64,000 nt of DNA from Apostichopus japonicus (GCF_037975245.1 NC_092566.1:11983501-12047500), one strand, 5' to 3'; shown: positions 31,599 through 44,400, numbered from the stretch's first letter. Notes: generated by a model from the sequence alone, not told the origin. A program made the numbers and translations.

Positions 31599-32758
31599 AT
31601 GCTACAAGTTCAGGAAATCTATGAGGTTCAAACGCAGGGTTGTGCTCAACAAAGTCTTGACGTATTTGCATGAGGTTGAAATTGGGAGGGGGAAAGCCCA
31701 AAGCAGGGGTCATTTTCCCGACTGAATATAAAACCCCACGACTTAACCATTTCCACCTCTGACCGACGGCTATAAAAGTAGGGGTCTCCATTTGCATCAG
31801 TCACGGGTAGTTCCCCCGTCCCCTTTGAGAAATGTTTATGAAGTGTAAGGTGTAGTCTATTTGGCATTCCAAAGTTTAATGCTAAGCTAGTGCATTGGGC
31901 ATGTCAGTATAGATAGAATGTCCAGAGATCGTGATACAAAATCTGTCAGATTTTCCGTTGAGCTTTAACATTAACACCAGGGCTCTACTGGCCTCAAAAC
32001 TAGACGAACAGCCTCCTTAGATCTCTGAGTAAAGATGTCAGGAGTCGTTTATAATTTCACAAGCCGGACTTGTCTGTGAGTTATTGTCATCGCGATGCTA
32101 CAATTTTTGTCTACAGTGTTAAACTGCTCTCATTCGGTCATCTTTGCGGTGACAAAATGAAATTTGGTGCAATTGTGTAGTTTATGGAGTGTTAATGAAA
32201 TGAGTGTCTCAGGTAATTTCAACGTCATTTGAGGTTTACATAGAGCGCGTGGTGTCATTCTTATAAAAATACTTTTCTTTCAATCGTCGATCAATTCAAC
32301 CCAAAGTGCCAATAGTAAATGTTGGTAATTTGTTCGGAAAGGGTCGTTTGGGGCCATTTTGTTCTTCTCTCCCATCGGTATATAACTCTGAAAATGAAAG
32401 AAAGAGGAGTGGGGTGGGGGGGGGGCAACCAATCAAAGCCCTTGTAGAATTTCACCCTTTTTCTTTTGAGATCTGGCATTCTGGTTGTATATAGCTCATT
32501 TATGCTATTCAGTGCTTTATTTGGGGATTCCATTCAATTTTTATTTCTTCCTATACATGCAATGTGCATGAAGATATTGTAGTCAGTTGGCTGTTACAGC
32601 CTATTGGTGCTCTATGGGTCCCCATAGCTACCTTAAAAACTTAAGTTCGCAATTATTCATGTAAAATGCCAAATCTCAAAAATAGTGTGTTGCAATTCAT
32701 CACAAATCTTAAATCTAATGGACCTCAAATTGTGGTGGGTATGTGCCTGATGGAAGTA
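31599..32758. other. non-coding, unassigned
   Basis: Overlapping minus-strand frames at 31525-31867 share a segment with mixed composition (for example VTDANGDPYFYSRRSEVEMV) that looks more protein-like than most, but I recognise no family. It could be a transposon remnant. A G-run lies at 32410-32424. No other signal. Confidence 0.3.
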
Positions 32759-33788
32759 GGTCACTTCGCCCAACAACCATTTCGCCCAACTGCCATTTCG
32801 CCCAACCTTACCATTTCGCCCAACCAGCCTGGTCATTTCGCCCAACCAGCCTGGTCATTTCGCCCAACAAGCCTGGTCATTTCGCCCAACCTTGATTAAA
32901 AATATGATATTTCAAAAGGAAACGTTCGGGAATTGTTAACGTTACAGAATACGAACCGAATATTAAGGAAACTTGAGGATGGATCAGTGTGTTAGGGGTT
33001 AGGTTTGATAGTAAACGTTCGAAAATTAAGGAATATTAAGGAAACTTGAAGTCCTTTACTTTGTATAACTTTAGTAAGAAAACGTTCGGGAATTGTTAAC
33101 GTTACAGGATACGAACCGAATATTAAGAAAACTTGAAGTCGTGGTTAAATTGGTTACATATGTGATTACATATATGTGGTTACATTGATACAGTGGTTAC
33201 ATTGATTAAATATATTACTTCAATATTACGGACGGGTTTTATATATATATATATATATTTTTTTTTTTCAATTTAATAAGGAAACGTTCGGGAATTGTTA
33301 GTCAGTAGGATGGATCAGTGTTTTAGGGGTTAGGTTTGATAGTAAACGTTCGGGAATTGTTAACGTTACGGGATACGAACCGAATATTAAGGAAAGTTGA
33401 AGTCGTTGTTACATTGATACAGTGGTTACATTGATTATGATACTTCAATATTACGGACGGGTTTTATATTTTTAATTTGTTTCAATTTAATACGGAAACG
33501 TTCGGGAATTGTTAGTCGGTAGGATGGATCAGTGTTTTAGGGGTTAGGTTTGATAGGTTTTTATGGAGACCGTTTCCCCTTTGTTTGTATAATAATATAA
33601 CTTCCATTGTATGCGCAACCGCCTAAAGTAGTGTAATACTATAACCCAAAATAAATCAAATTGAACTAGTGAAATAGAAAAAGTAATATTATTCTCACTG
33701 AATATGAGTAAAAAAATGGTTGGGCGAAATGACCAGGCTGGTTGGGCGAAATGGCAGTTGGGCGAAATGGTTGTTGGGCGAAGTGACC
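32759..33788. mobile_element. inverted-repeat element with TTCGCCCAAC-repeat ends, about 1.03 kb
   Basis: The left end (32759-32897) is built of CATTTCGCCCAAC units with CAGCCTGGT spacers. The right end (33718-33788) is the reverse complement of the outer 70 bp (GGTCACTTCGCCCAACAACC, then ATTTCGCCCAACTGCC). The interior carries three to four imperfect copies of a block containing GGAAACGTTCGGGAATTGTTA, split as GGAAACGTTC and GGGAATTGTTA, plus ACGAACCGAATATTAAGG and ATATTACGGACGGG (near 32930, 33080, 33280 and 33490). The short frame at 32666-32899 only translates the end repeats. No transposase present. Confidence 0.8.
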
Positions 33789-34602
33789 AGAAAGCTGCCT
33801 GATCATAAGATGTAGTGCCTCCCTGACCTATGAACTAATACAGTCAAAGGTCAGAAGGCACAACGTGGTATTTTGGCCACTACGGTTGTACCAAAAGTAC
33901 AAAATGGCCAGACCATTCCGAATATCAGAAATAAAGTTAATTTGAGGTTTCCTAAGGATTTACAAGCCTACAAAAGCTCACTTGATTCCCATCCTTGTAA
34001 TGATTTTGGATGCTTTTATCTAGCCATACGTGTTGAGGGAATTACGAAACAGGTAGGTGTGATTTATTTTTTTCTGTTGGAGAATCCCTAGTCCCCTCTC
34101 ATAGGAGACGGCTTCAATAACCCCAGGGCCCCGCCCAAAAAGGTCCAGGCCCCTACCATAATTAGTGGGGAAAACTAAGTTCTTCTTATTATTATTAATT
34201 AGCTCAATCTCCTTTAGAGCTACTTATAAAGACATAAATTATAGTCTAAATATGAACGACATATGTCGAATTAAATTGGCATAGGCCTATGTCGGTTTTC
34301 GTGCTATGATTAACTTATATATTCATATTCATAGGCCCCAGAATCCAGACAGTTGAAAGTAGAATAGCTAAACGTTATGTTCACAACGTTTTTTTTTACA
34401 TCAAGATTTGCATAAATGACAAACTTAGAAACCATGACCATGAAAGAACCAGTACGAAAGACCAGCAGAATCTTGATATGCTTTTGAATTGGTTGTGTAA
34501 GTATCACTATCTTCACAAGCCTATATGACCTATCCGGTCAGCTTTGCTTTCTGTCAATATATATAGTCTCATATAGCTAGGCTTGTATAGGCATTCACTT
34601 TA
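33789..34602. other. non-coding, unassigned
   Basis: A 72-codon plus-strand frame at 33873-34091 and a 68-codon minus-strand frame at 34310-34516 have no domain I can name. The rest is AT-rich. Confidence 0.3.
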
Positions 34603-34897
34603 TCGATTTCTTCCAATCAGAGCACTAAAAAAGAACATGTGACAATGGTCGTCCAATGAGAGTACGAAAAACCGACATATGCCAATTTAGTTCAAAATTA
34701 TGTCGATTTCGTCCAACCAAACGGAAAACGAAATGTGATAATGATCGTCTAATGAGAGCACGATAAATTTAGGCCTACATTTGTCAATTTAAATGGGCCT
34801 ATGTCGATTTCTTCCAATCAGAGCGCTTTATAACAACATGTGACACTGGTCGTCCAATGAGAGCACGAGAAACCGAGTCAATGTAATTTGACATATG
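34603..34897 (+). repeat. tandem repeat, three units of 100, 101 and 94 bp with CCAAT motifs
   Basis: Units start at 34603, 34703 and 34804 with TCGATTTCTTCCAATCAGAG (or a close variant) and contain GTCGTCCAATGAGAGCACGA about 47 bp later. The shared TCGATTTC begins a fourth, aborted unit at 34898. Two of the three units keep a CCAATCAGAGC box and all keep a CCAATGAGAG or CTAATGAGAG box. Confidence 0.85.
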
Positions 34898-35279
34898 TCG
34901 ATTTCAGGACTTATGGCACACTATGCGTCGATTTCATTGGGGGATTACCCCTGAATTTGTAAAATACATTTATAGTTCATTAGTGAAAAATCTACTTTAT
35001 AATGATTTTGCTTTCTAATACCCAGGCCTCATTTCATTTTAGGCAAAAGAAGACATTTTTTCCTCAATGAATGAACTACAGTACAACATGTTGACTTCTT
35101 GCTGACGGTAAGGATCTACTAAGGCTGCTGGCTTTTTCATTCCATAGTATATTTGAAGACACCAAAGTAATTATCACAGCACAGAAAGCTGGCTACTGTT
35201 TTTCTCCGGGTTGCACAAAAGGGAAACAGTGGATATTGATTTTCATATCTGAGAGTGCGAGTACATTCCAAAACCTATG
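34898..35279. other. non-coding, unassigned
   Basis: No feature recognised apart from the first bases of an aborted 100-bp repeat unit. Confidence 0.4.
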
Positions 35280-35750
35280 GGTTTGGATTATTTACGAGTG
35301 ACGAGCTTACCTGTCTCTCCACAACCTTAGCACTCTCATTCTACCGTGTCTAGAATGAACTGCTAACCGTTTAATACTGTGCGCCTTCCTTCTCACAAGA
35401 CTACCCTCCTCTCAAAGTGATTCCATATCTTTCAACGGGGAGACTGCCCTCTTCAACTCCATATACGTTAGTACACTCTTCCTCTGTCATTAAGTCCTCA
35501 ATGTACAAATACCACACTGGTCAAAGCCAAGCCAATACCCACTCTTAGTACATTTAATACATGAACCGACCTAGTGCCAAAATAATTTACTCCCCCAATT
35601 TTTTTTCTTAAACTATTAGCTTCAAACTATACATTAGGTTCAAAAACCGGTTCAAAATATTACCTTAAGGTCAAAATATTGAACTCACCAATGAAATATG
35701 GATGATCGTTGGCAGTTTCCTTGATAGTGACCGTTTGGCTGCCTTGCATC

Positions 35751-35975
35751 CCGGGGGGCGATTTTTTTCTCCCCAAACAGGTTTACCTATGAGCGTGAAA
35801 TCCTGCCTCCTGATTGGTTCAGAGGTATACGCATCATGAATATTCATGAGCTGAGCTGCAATGCTGTGAGCTCAGCTCGTGAATATTCATGATGCGTATA
35901 CCTCTGAACCAATCAGGAGGCAGGATTTTACGCCCATAGGTAAACCTGTTTGGGGAAAAAAATTCGCTCCGGGGG
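35751..35975. repeat. 225-bp near-perfect palindrome
   Basis: Arms of about 107 bp (35751-35857 and 35869-35975) differ at only a few bases. Landmarks are CCCCAAACAGGTTTACCTAT, TGCCTCCTGATTGGTTCAGA, GGTATACGCATCATGAATAT and GAGCTGAGCT. The spacer is only 11 bp, so the DNA could extrude a cruciform. Confidence 0.93.
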
Positions 35976-36535
35976 GGGGGGGTGGGGGGGTGGGGGGAGG
36001 AGGCCGGAAGCGAATTTCTTTTTTTCTGAACCTTTCGGGCAGTGTACGTAGAGTTTAGCCAATCATAGCGAGGCTGTGTTGATGACGTACTACTCAGTAA
36101 AGATGGCGGCGTGCTTACCAAAGGTTGAAGTGGGGAAATCACATTCGATAAGTCAACATAATTGTTGTACTACAGCAGATAGTATTAAGGTATGTAGGCC
36201 TTGCAATAATGACATTACACTGAATCATTGTGTACAACTTACGTGACGTTTACATCGGTTTCTTTGTTGAAAAAACGGCGATGTATGATCGCTGTCTGAT
36301 GTAGCCTACAAATTTACAATGTCTTCAGATGGACATGACACTGTACTCAGTACTGTAGTACTGGTACAGTAGTATGTTACGTACTTACAGTTTACACACA
36401 TGTTCTCAGCAATATTTGTACACATATATATAAGATGACCATGCACTAAAACCATGATATAACTTATAATATCGATTTTCAATTCATAATATAATACTTG
36501 GACATAACTACTTGGACATGAGAAAAAGTGGGGGG

Positions 36536-36626
36536 AAAATCCACACAGGGGCTCGAACTCGCGGTCTTTCGTTTTCCACCTTATGTTATTGAAGCGACGC
36601 ATTTACCCGACTGACCATCTTTACTG
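36536..36626 (-). mobile_element. tRNA-like (SINE head) sequence
   Basis: The minus strand has an A-box-like TGGTCAGTCGGGTAAATGCG, an anticodon-arm-like region and a B-box GAGTTCGAGCCCC preceded by ACCGC, as in SINE promoters. The acceptor stem is not convincing and the spacing between boxes is longer than in a working tRNA, so I call it tRNA-derived. Confidence 0.4.
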
Positions 36627-36804
36627 AGTAATATGTCATCAACACAGCCTCGCTCTGATTGGCTAAACTCCACGTACACTGCCCGAAAGGTTCAGGAAAA
36701 AAAAATTCGCAGGCGGGAATGGAGACAAGTAAGCTCGTCACTCCTAAATATCCAAACCAGTAAGTTTTGGGATATTCACTTCGCCACTCACTTACCTGTC
36801 TCCC

Positions 36805-37589
36805 CACAAACTTATCACCGAGTGGCACTGCCCGACAATGGGAGGCATGAGGGGTAGACGTAGTACCCGCCAGACATCGCATCACCGTGCTGCCAAATGC
36901 CGACTCAATCTGTAAAGTTTTAGATAAGTAACAAGCTACGGATGTTGTCTGCGTGCTCCAGGCTGCTGCTTTGAGTATATCCTCACCGCCACACCAGCAA
37001 AAAGTGCCGGTGATGCTGTCACCCCTTTTCTATCGTGGTCTCTGGTTTTTGCTGAGTCGATAGCACAGGGTCTAATCACAACTGAGAGCCATCTGGAAAG
37101 GGTATCCTTGATGCCCCCGAAAACGGTGCCGTGGTATGATAAATAGGCTTGTAGTTGTCCCATGAAGGTTCTCTGTTCTCTTCAGTCACCATATGAGAGC
37201 TCTGATTGGACACCACAGTTTGTCTCCGGTGACAGATGCCATCGTTTTGATCTCCGGGACAAAAATATCACTGGCACAAAGGATAAGACCTGGTTCTTAG
37301 CAATAAAAGTTGCGTCTGGAACCATCCTAACGCAGTGATTTTCAAATCTAATGTAGTTGTCTTTAGTGGATTAAGCTTGGAGACAGCTCTTTTTCTTGCT
37401 GACGACACTGCAATGAGAAACATCGTTTCTTTGTTAATGCCGCCAAAGGGGCCGAAGACATTGGTTCATATGGTTACTTTGTTAGAGCTCGAAGTACTGC
37501 TGATGCACCCCATCACGGCGCTAACCGTCTGACCCTCGGTCTCTTCTTCGCCCAACCCCTGATGAGTTGTGCTATGGAATACAAAATGG
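36805..37589. other. unique-looking DNA next to the satellite
   Basis: Higher GC than the left part of the window, with patches that could be decayed coding sequence (37210-37300 plus: WTPQFVSGDRCHRFDLRDKN; 37455-37600 plus: IGSYGYFVRARSTADAPHHG then ANRLTLGLFFAQPLMSCAME). I recognise no family, and frames are interrupted. A minus-strand frame at 36936-37163 overlaps the first patch. It might be a pseudogene or an old transposon fragment. Confidence 0.3.
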
Positions 37590-40300
37590 AGTACTGCGTA
37601 TTCGTTTTAGAGATACCGCACAATCGATTGAACGGTACAGCACATTCGACTTAAAGGTACAACACATTCCATTTAATGGAACCGCAAATTCGATTGAACG
37701 GTACCGCACATTCGATTGAACGGTAACGCAAATTCGATTTAAAGGTACATCACATTCGATTGAACGGTACCGCACATTCGATTAAACGGTACCGCACAAT
37801 TGAGGATGAGGTACAGCACATTCGATTGAACGGTACCGCACATTCGAATGTGCGGTACCGCATTTTCGAGTTATCGGTTAAGCACATTCGATTGAACGGT
37901 ACCGCACATTCGATTGAACAGTACCGCACATTCGATTTATCTGGATCGCACAATAGATTGAACGGTACCGCACATTCGAATTAACGGTACCGCACATTCG
38001 ATTTAACGGTACCACACATTTGATTAAATGGTATCGAACATTCGATTTAACGGTAACACACATTCGAACAACCCGGTACTACACATTCGATTTAACGGTA
38101 CCGCAATTTTGTTTAACGGTACCGCACATTCGAATGTGCGGTACCGCACATCCGCACATTCGAATGTGAGTTACCGCACATTCGATTTAACGGTACGGCA
38201 TATTCGGTTGAATGGTAAAGCATATTCGAATGTGCGGTACCGTTCAATCGAATGTGCGGTACATTTGAATGTGCGGTACCGTTAAACCAAATTGCGGTAC
38301 CGTTAAATCGAATGTATGAGGTACATCACATTCGATTTAACGGTACCGCATATTCGAATGTGCGGTACAGCATTTTCGAATTAACGGTAAAGCATTCGAT
38401 TGATCGGTACCGCTCAATCAAATGTGCGGTAGAGCCCATTCGATTAAAAGGTACCACACATTCGATTTAACGGTACAGCACATTCGATTAAACGGTACCA
38501 AGCATTCGATTTAACGGTACCGGAATTTGGTTTAACGGTACCGTACATTGGAATATTCGGTATACCGCACATTCGATTGAACGGTACCGCACATTCGAAT
38601 GTGAGGTATACCGCACATTCGATTTAGGGGTATAGGCACATTCGATTGAATGGTCATGCACATTCGAAAGCGCGGTACCGCATATTCTAATTAACGGTAA
38701 AACACATTTGATTGAACGATAACTCTCAATCGAATGTGCGGTACCGTACATTCGATTTCACGGTACTGCATTTTCGATTCACCGTTACTGCACATTCGAT
38801 TTACAGGTAAAACGCCATAGATTCAACCCTAACGCACATTCGATTTAACGGTACCGCACATTCGATTTAACGGTACCGCAATTTGGTTTAACGGTACCGA
38901 ACATTCGAATATTCGATACCGCATATTCGATTGAACGGTAAAGTACATCGATTGAACGGTACCGCTCAATCGAATGTAAGGTACCGCACATTCGAGTGAA
39001 CGGTACCGCACATTCGAGTGAAAGGTACCGCATATTCGATTGAAGATTACCGCACATTCAACTTAACGGTCCCGCACATTATATTTAACGGTACTGCACA
39101 TTCCATTGATCGGTACCGCACATTCTATTAAACGGTACTGCACATTCCACTGATCGGTACCGCACATTCGATTGATCGGAACCCCACATTCTCTTGATCG
39201 GTACCGCACATTCGATGTAACGGCACCGTACAATCGATCTAACGGTACTGCATATTCGAATGAACGGTACCGTACATTCGTTTGAACGATACCGCACATT
39301 CAATTAAACGGTACCGCACATTCGATTTAACGGTACTTCACATTCCATTGATCGGTATCGCACATTCGATTGATCGGAACCCCACTCTCTTGAACGGCAC
39401 CACACATTCGATTGAAGCTTACCGCACATTCGACTTAACGAAGTTAACGGTACCCTACATTCAATTGATCGGTACCGCACATTCGATATTGGTCGGTACC
39501 GCATATTCGATTAAACGATACCGCACATTCCATTTAAAGGTACCGCACATTCGATTAAACGATACCGCACATTCTATTGAACGATACCGCACATTCGATT
39601 TAACGGTACCTCACATTCGAATGTGCGGTACTGCACATTGGATTTATCGGTATCGCACATTCGATTTAACGGTACCGCATATTCGATTTAACGGTACCGC
39701 AAAATTAATTGAACGGTACCGCACATTCGTTTTAACGGTATACCGCACATTCGATTTAACGTTTGCGGATATCCGATTTAACGTTACCGCACAATAGATT
39801 CAACGGTACCTCACAATAGATTTAACGGTACTGCACATTCGATTTAAAGTTACCGGAAAAACGATTGAACGGTACCGCACATTCGATTTAACGGTACCGC
39901 ACATTCGATTTAACGGTACCGCACATTTGATTTGACGGCACTGTACAATCGATTTAACGGTATCGCAGTTTCGCTTTAACGGTATCGCACATCCGAATTA
40001 ACGGTATTGCTGATCCGAATGAGTGGTACCGTACATTCGTTTGAACGGTACCGCAAATTCTATTTAACGGTACAACACATTCGATTTAACGGTACCGCAC
40101 TTTCGATTGAACGGTATCGCTCAATCGATTTACCGGTACGGCACTTTCTATTGAACGGCACGCCACAATAGATTTAACGTTACTGTATATTCTATTATAC
40201 GGTACTGCATATTCAATTGAACGGTACGGCACATTTAATTTTACGGTACCGCACATTCGATAATTATACCGCAAAAACGATTGAACGGTACCGCACCTTC
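37590..40300. repeat. satellite left edge: degenerate monomers, mixed orientation
   Basis: The first recognisable monomer is near 37590 (TACTGCGTATTCG). Monomers here are mostly the TTTAACGGTACC or TTGAACGGTACC type, are heavily mutated and show several orientation reversals (GTGCGGTACCG direction) at 37845, 38131, 38166, 38229-38310, 38371, 38598, 38730, 38970 and 39620. No higher-order period is visible by eye. This matches the decayed edge of an array. Confidence 0.85.
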
Positions 40301-42554
40301 CATTTAACGGTACCGTACATTCTATTTATCTGTAACGCAAATTCGATTGATCGGTACCGCACATTCTATTAATCGGTACAGCAAATTCAAATAATCGGTA
40401 CCACGCTTTCGACTTAATGTTACTGCTACTTCAATTTAACGGTACTGCACGTTCGATTAAGCGGTACCGCACATTCGATTGATAGGTAACGCACATTCGG
40501 TAGATCGGTACTGCACATTCGATTTATCGGTACGCAAATACGATTTAGTGGTACTGCACATTCGATTTAGCGGTATCGCACATTCGATTGATAAGTAACG
40601 CACATTCCATTGATCGGTACTGGACATTCGATTTGACAGTACTGCACATTCGATTGATTGATACCGCACATTCGATTTATCGGTACAGCAAATTTATCAA
40701 TCGGCACGGTACATTACATTGATCGGTACCGCACATTCTATTTAACGATCGCATATTCGATTTAATGGTATACCTTACATTCAATTTAATGGTACTGCAC
40801 ATTCGATTAAAATGGTACCGCACCTTTCATATAACGGTACCGCACATACATTCGATTTAGTGGTACAGCACATTCGATTGATCCATACCGCACATTCGAT
40901 TAATCGGTACAGCACATTCGATTGATCGGTACCGTACATTCGATTGTTCGGTACCGCACATTCGATTTATCGGTACCGCACATTCAATTGATCGGTACAG
41001 CACATTCGATTAGTAGGTAACGCACATTCGATTTATCGGTACCGCACATTCGATTTATCGGTACAGCACATTCGACTTAACGATACCACACATTCGATTG
41101 ATCGATATCGCACATTCGATTCAACGGTACCGCACATTCGATTGATCGGTACCGCACATTCGATTAATCGGTACCGTACATTCGATTGGTCGGTACCGCA
41201 AATTCGATTGATCGGTACCGCACGTTCGATTGATAGGTACCGCACATTCGACTAATCCTTACCGCACATTCGATTGTTCGGTACCACACATTCGATTAAT
41301 AGGTACCGCACATTCGATTTATCGGTACCGCACATTCGATTTATCGGTACAGCACATTCGATTGATCGGTACAGCACATTCGATTGATCGGTACCGCACA
41401 TTCGATTTATCGGTACCGAATATTCGATTGATCGGTACCACACATTCGATCGCTCGATACCGAACATTCGATTGATCAATACCGCACATACGATTGATCG
41501 GTACCGAACATTCGACTTAACGATACCACACATTCGATTTAACGGTACAGCACATTCGATTAAATGGTACCGCAAATGCATTCGATTTAGCGGTACAGCA
41601 CATTCGATTGATCTGTACCGTACCATCCATTTAACGGTACCGTATATTCTATTTATCTGTAACGCAAATTCGATTGATCGGTACCGCACATTCAATTAAT
41701 CGGTACCTCACATTCAAATAATCGGTACCGCACATTCAATTAATCGGTACCGCACATTCTATTAATCGGTACCGTTCATTCGATTGAACAGTACCGCACA
41801 TTCGATCGCCCGGTACCGAACATTCGATTGATCAATACCGCACATACGATTGATCGGTATCGAACATTCGACTTAACGATACCACACATTCGATTGATCG
41901 ATATCGCACATTCGATTCAACGGTACCGCACATACGATTGATCGGTACCGCACATTCGATTAATCAGTACCGCACATTCGATTGATCGGTACCTTACATT
42001 CGATTGGTCGGTACCGCACATTCAATTGATCGGTACCGCTCATTCGATTGGTCGGTACAGCAAATTCGATTTAATGGTACCACGCATTCGACTTAATGTT
42101 TTTTATACTTAAAATTAACGGTACTGCACATTCGATTCAACGGTACCTTACATTCGATTTAACGGTACAGCACATTCGATTAAATGGTACCGCACCTTTC
42201 ATATAACGGTACCGCAAATGCATTCGATTTAGCGGTACAGCACATTCGATTGATACATACCGAACATTCGATAGATCGGTACTGCACATTCGATTGATCG
42301 GTACGCAAATACGATTTAGTGGTACTGCACATTCGATTTAGCGGTACCGCACATTCGATTCAACGGTACCGCACATTCGATTTAACGGTACAGCACATTC
42401 GATGAAATGGTACCGCACCTTTCATAAAACGGTACCGCAAATGCATTCGATTTATCGGTACCGCACATTTGATTGATCCATACCGCACATTCGATTAATC
42501 GGAACAGCACACTCGATTGGTCGGTACCTTACATTCGATTGGTCGGTACCGCAC
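40300..42554. repeat. satellite transition zone
   Basis: GATCGG-type monomers take over from TTAACGG-type monomers. Short segmental copies are visible. The run ATTGATCAATACCGCACATA with CGACTTAACGATACCACAC occurs at about 41470-41535 and 41830-41895. A run containing TTAAATGGTACCGC, CTTTCATATAACGG and AATGCATTCGATTTAG occurs at about 40800-40860, 42180-42240 and, partly, 41560-41590 and 42410-42450. Confidence 0.75.
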
Positions 42555-44400
42555 ATTCAATTGATCGGTACCGCTCATTCGATTGATCGGTACCGCACAT
42601 TCGATTGATAGGTACCGCACATTCGATTGATCGTTACCGCACATTCGACTAATCGTTACAGCACATTCGATTGATCGGTACCGCACATTCGATTGATCGG
42701 TACCGCACATTCGATTGATCGGTACCGCACATCCGATTGATCCGTACAGCACAATTGATTGATCGGTACCGCACATTCGATTGGTCGGTACCACACATTC
42801 GATTGATCGGTACCGCACATTCGATTGAACGGTACCGCACATTCGATTGGTCGGTACCACACATTAGATTGATCGGTACCGCACATTCCATTGATCGGTA
42901 TCGCACATTCCATTGATCGGTACAGCACATTCGATTGATCGGTACGGAACTTCGATTGATCGGTACCGCACATTCGATAGATCGATACCGCACATTCGAA
43001 CTAACGGTACCGCACATTCGATAAAACGATACCAACCATTCGATTGATCGGTACGGAACATTCGATTGATCGGTACAGAACATTCGATTGATCGGTATCG
43101 CACATTCGATTTAACGATACCGCACATTCGACTGATCGAAATGGAACATTCGATTGAACGGTACCGCACAATCGATTGATCGGTATCGCACATTCGATTG
43201 GTCGGTACCACGCATTCGATTGATCGGTACCAAACATTCGATTTAACGATACCAAACATTCCATTGATCGGTACCGCACATTCGATTGATCGGTACCACA
43301 CGATCGATTGATCGGTACCGCACATTCGATTTAACGATACCAAACATTCGATTGATCGGTACGGAACATTCGATCGATCGGTACCGCACTTTCGATAGAT
43401 CGATACCGCATATTCGATTGATCGGTATCGCACATTCGATTTAACGATACCGCACATTGGATTGATCGATACGGAACATTCGATAGATGGTACGGAACAT
43501 TCGATTGATCGGTACGGAACATTCGATAGATCGGAACCGCACATTCGAACTAACTGTACCAAACATTCGATTGATCGGTACGGAACATTCGTTTGAACGG
43601 TACCGTACATTCGATTGATCGATACCGCACATTCGATTGATCAGTAGTGAATATTCGATTTATCGATACCGAATATTCGATAGATTGGTACCGAACATTC
43701 GATTTAACGATACCAAACATTCCATTGATCGGTACCGCACATTCGATTGATCGGTACCGCACAATCGATTGATCGGTACGGAACATTCGATTGATCGGTA
43801 CCGAACATTCGATTGATCGGTACCGCAATGTCGATTGATCGATACCGCACATTCGATAGATCTATACCGCACATTCGATCGATCGGTACGGAACATTCGA
43901 TTGATGGGTACCGAGCATTCAAGTGATCGGTACCGCATATTCGATTGATCGGTACGGCACAATCGATTGATCGGTACCGCACATTCAATTGATCCGTATT
44001 GCACATTCGATTGGTTGGTACCGCACTTTCGATTAATAGGTATCGCACATTCGATTTAACGATACCGCACATTCGATTGATCGGTACGGAACATTCGATT
44101 GATCGGTACCGAATATTCGATTTATCGGTACCGCACATTCGATTGATCGGTATCGCACATTCGATTGATCGGTACCAAACATTCGATTTAACGATACCAA
44201 ACATTCCATTGATCGGTACCGCACATTCGATTGATCGGTACCGAACGATCGATTGATCGGTACCGCACATTCGATTTAACGATACCAAACATTCGATTGA
44301 TCGGTACGGAACATTCGATCGATCGGTACCGCACTTTCGATAGATCGATACCGCACATTCGATTGATCGGTATCGCACATTCGATTTAACGATACCGCAC
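42555..44400. repeat. higher-order repeat A, copy 1 (1846 bp)
   Basis: Begins at ATTCAATTGATCGGTACCGC and is followed without gap by an almost identical unit at +1846. The length is 84 x 22 minus 2, explained by two one-base-short monomers: GGTACGGAACTTCGATTG near 42948 and GATAGATGGTACGG near 43483. Confidence 0.93.

Larger units (their letters stand above)
35280..36804. mobile_element. cluster of nested palindromes (foldback elements)
   Basis: Four inverted pairs are stacked here. 35280-35320 (GGTTTGGATTATTTACGAGT) pairs with 36721-36758. 35751-35857 pairs with 35869-35975 around an 11-bp loop. 36010-36107 pairs with 36613-36712 (CTTTCGGGCAGTGTACGTAG type). 36721-36758 also pairs with the adjacent 36762-36804. 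The layout suggests repeated insertion of related foldback MITEs. G-runs occupy 35972-35998. The frames on both strands inside are mirror images of the arms, not genes. Confidence 0.8.

Noticed and set aside
32666-32899. 77-codon plus-strand frame with repeated HFAQP/ISPN motifs
   Set aside because: It is the translation of the CATTTCGCCCAAC terminal repeats of the mobile element.
35834-36885. Several 74-102-codon frames on both strands
   Set aside because: Mirror-image translations of palindrome arms; the same residues (STQPRYDWLNSTYTARKVQ-like) appear from both arms.
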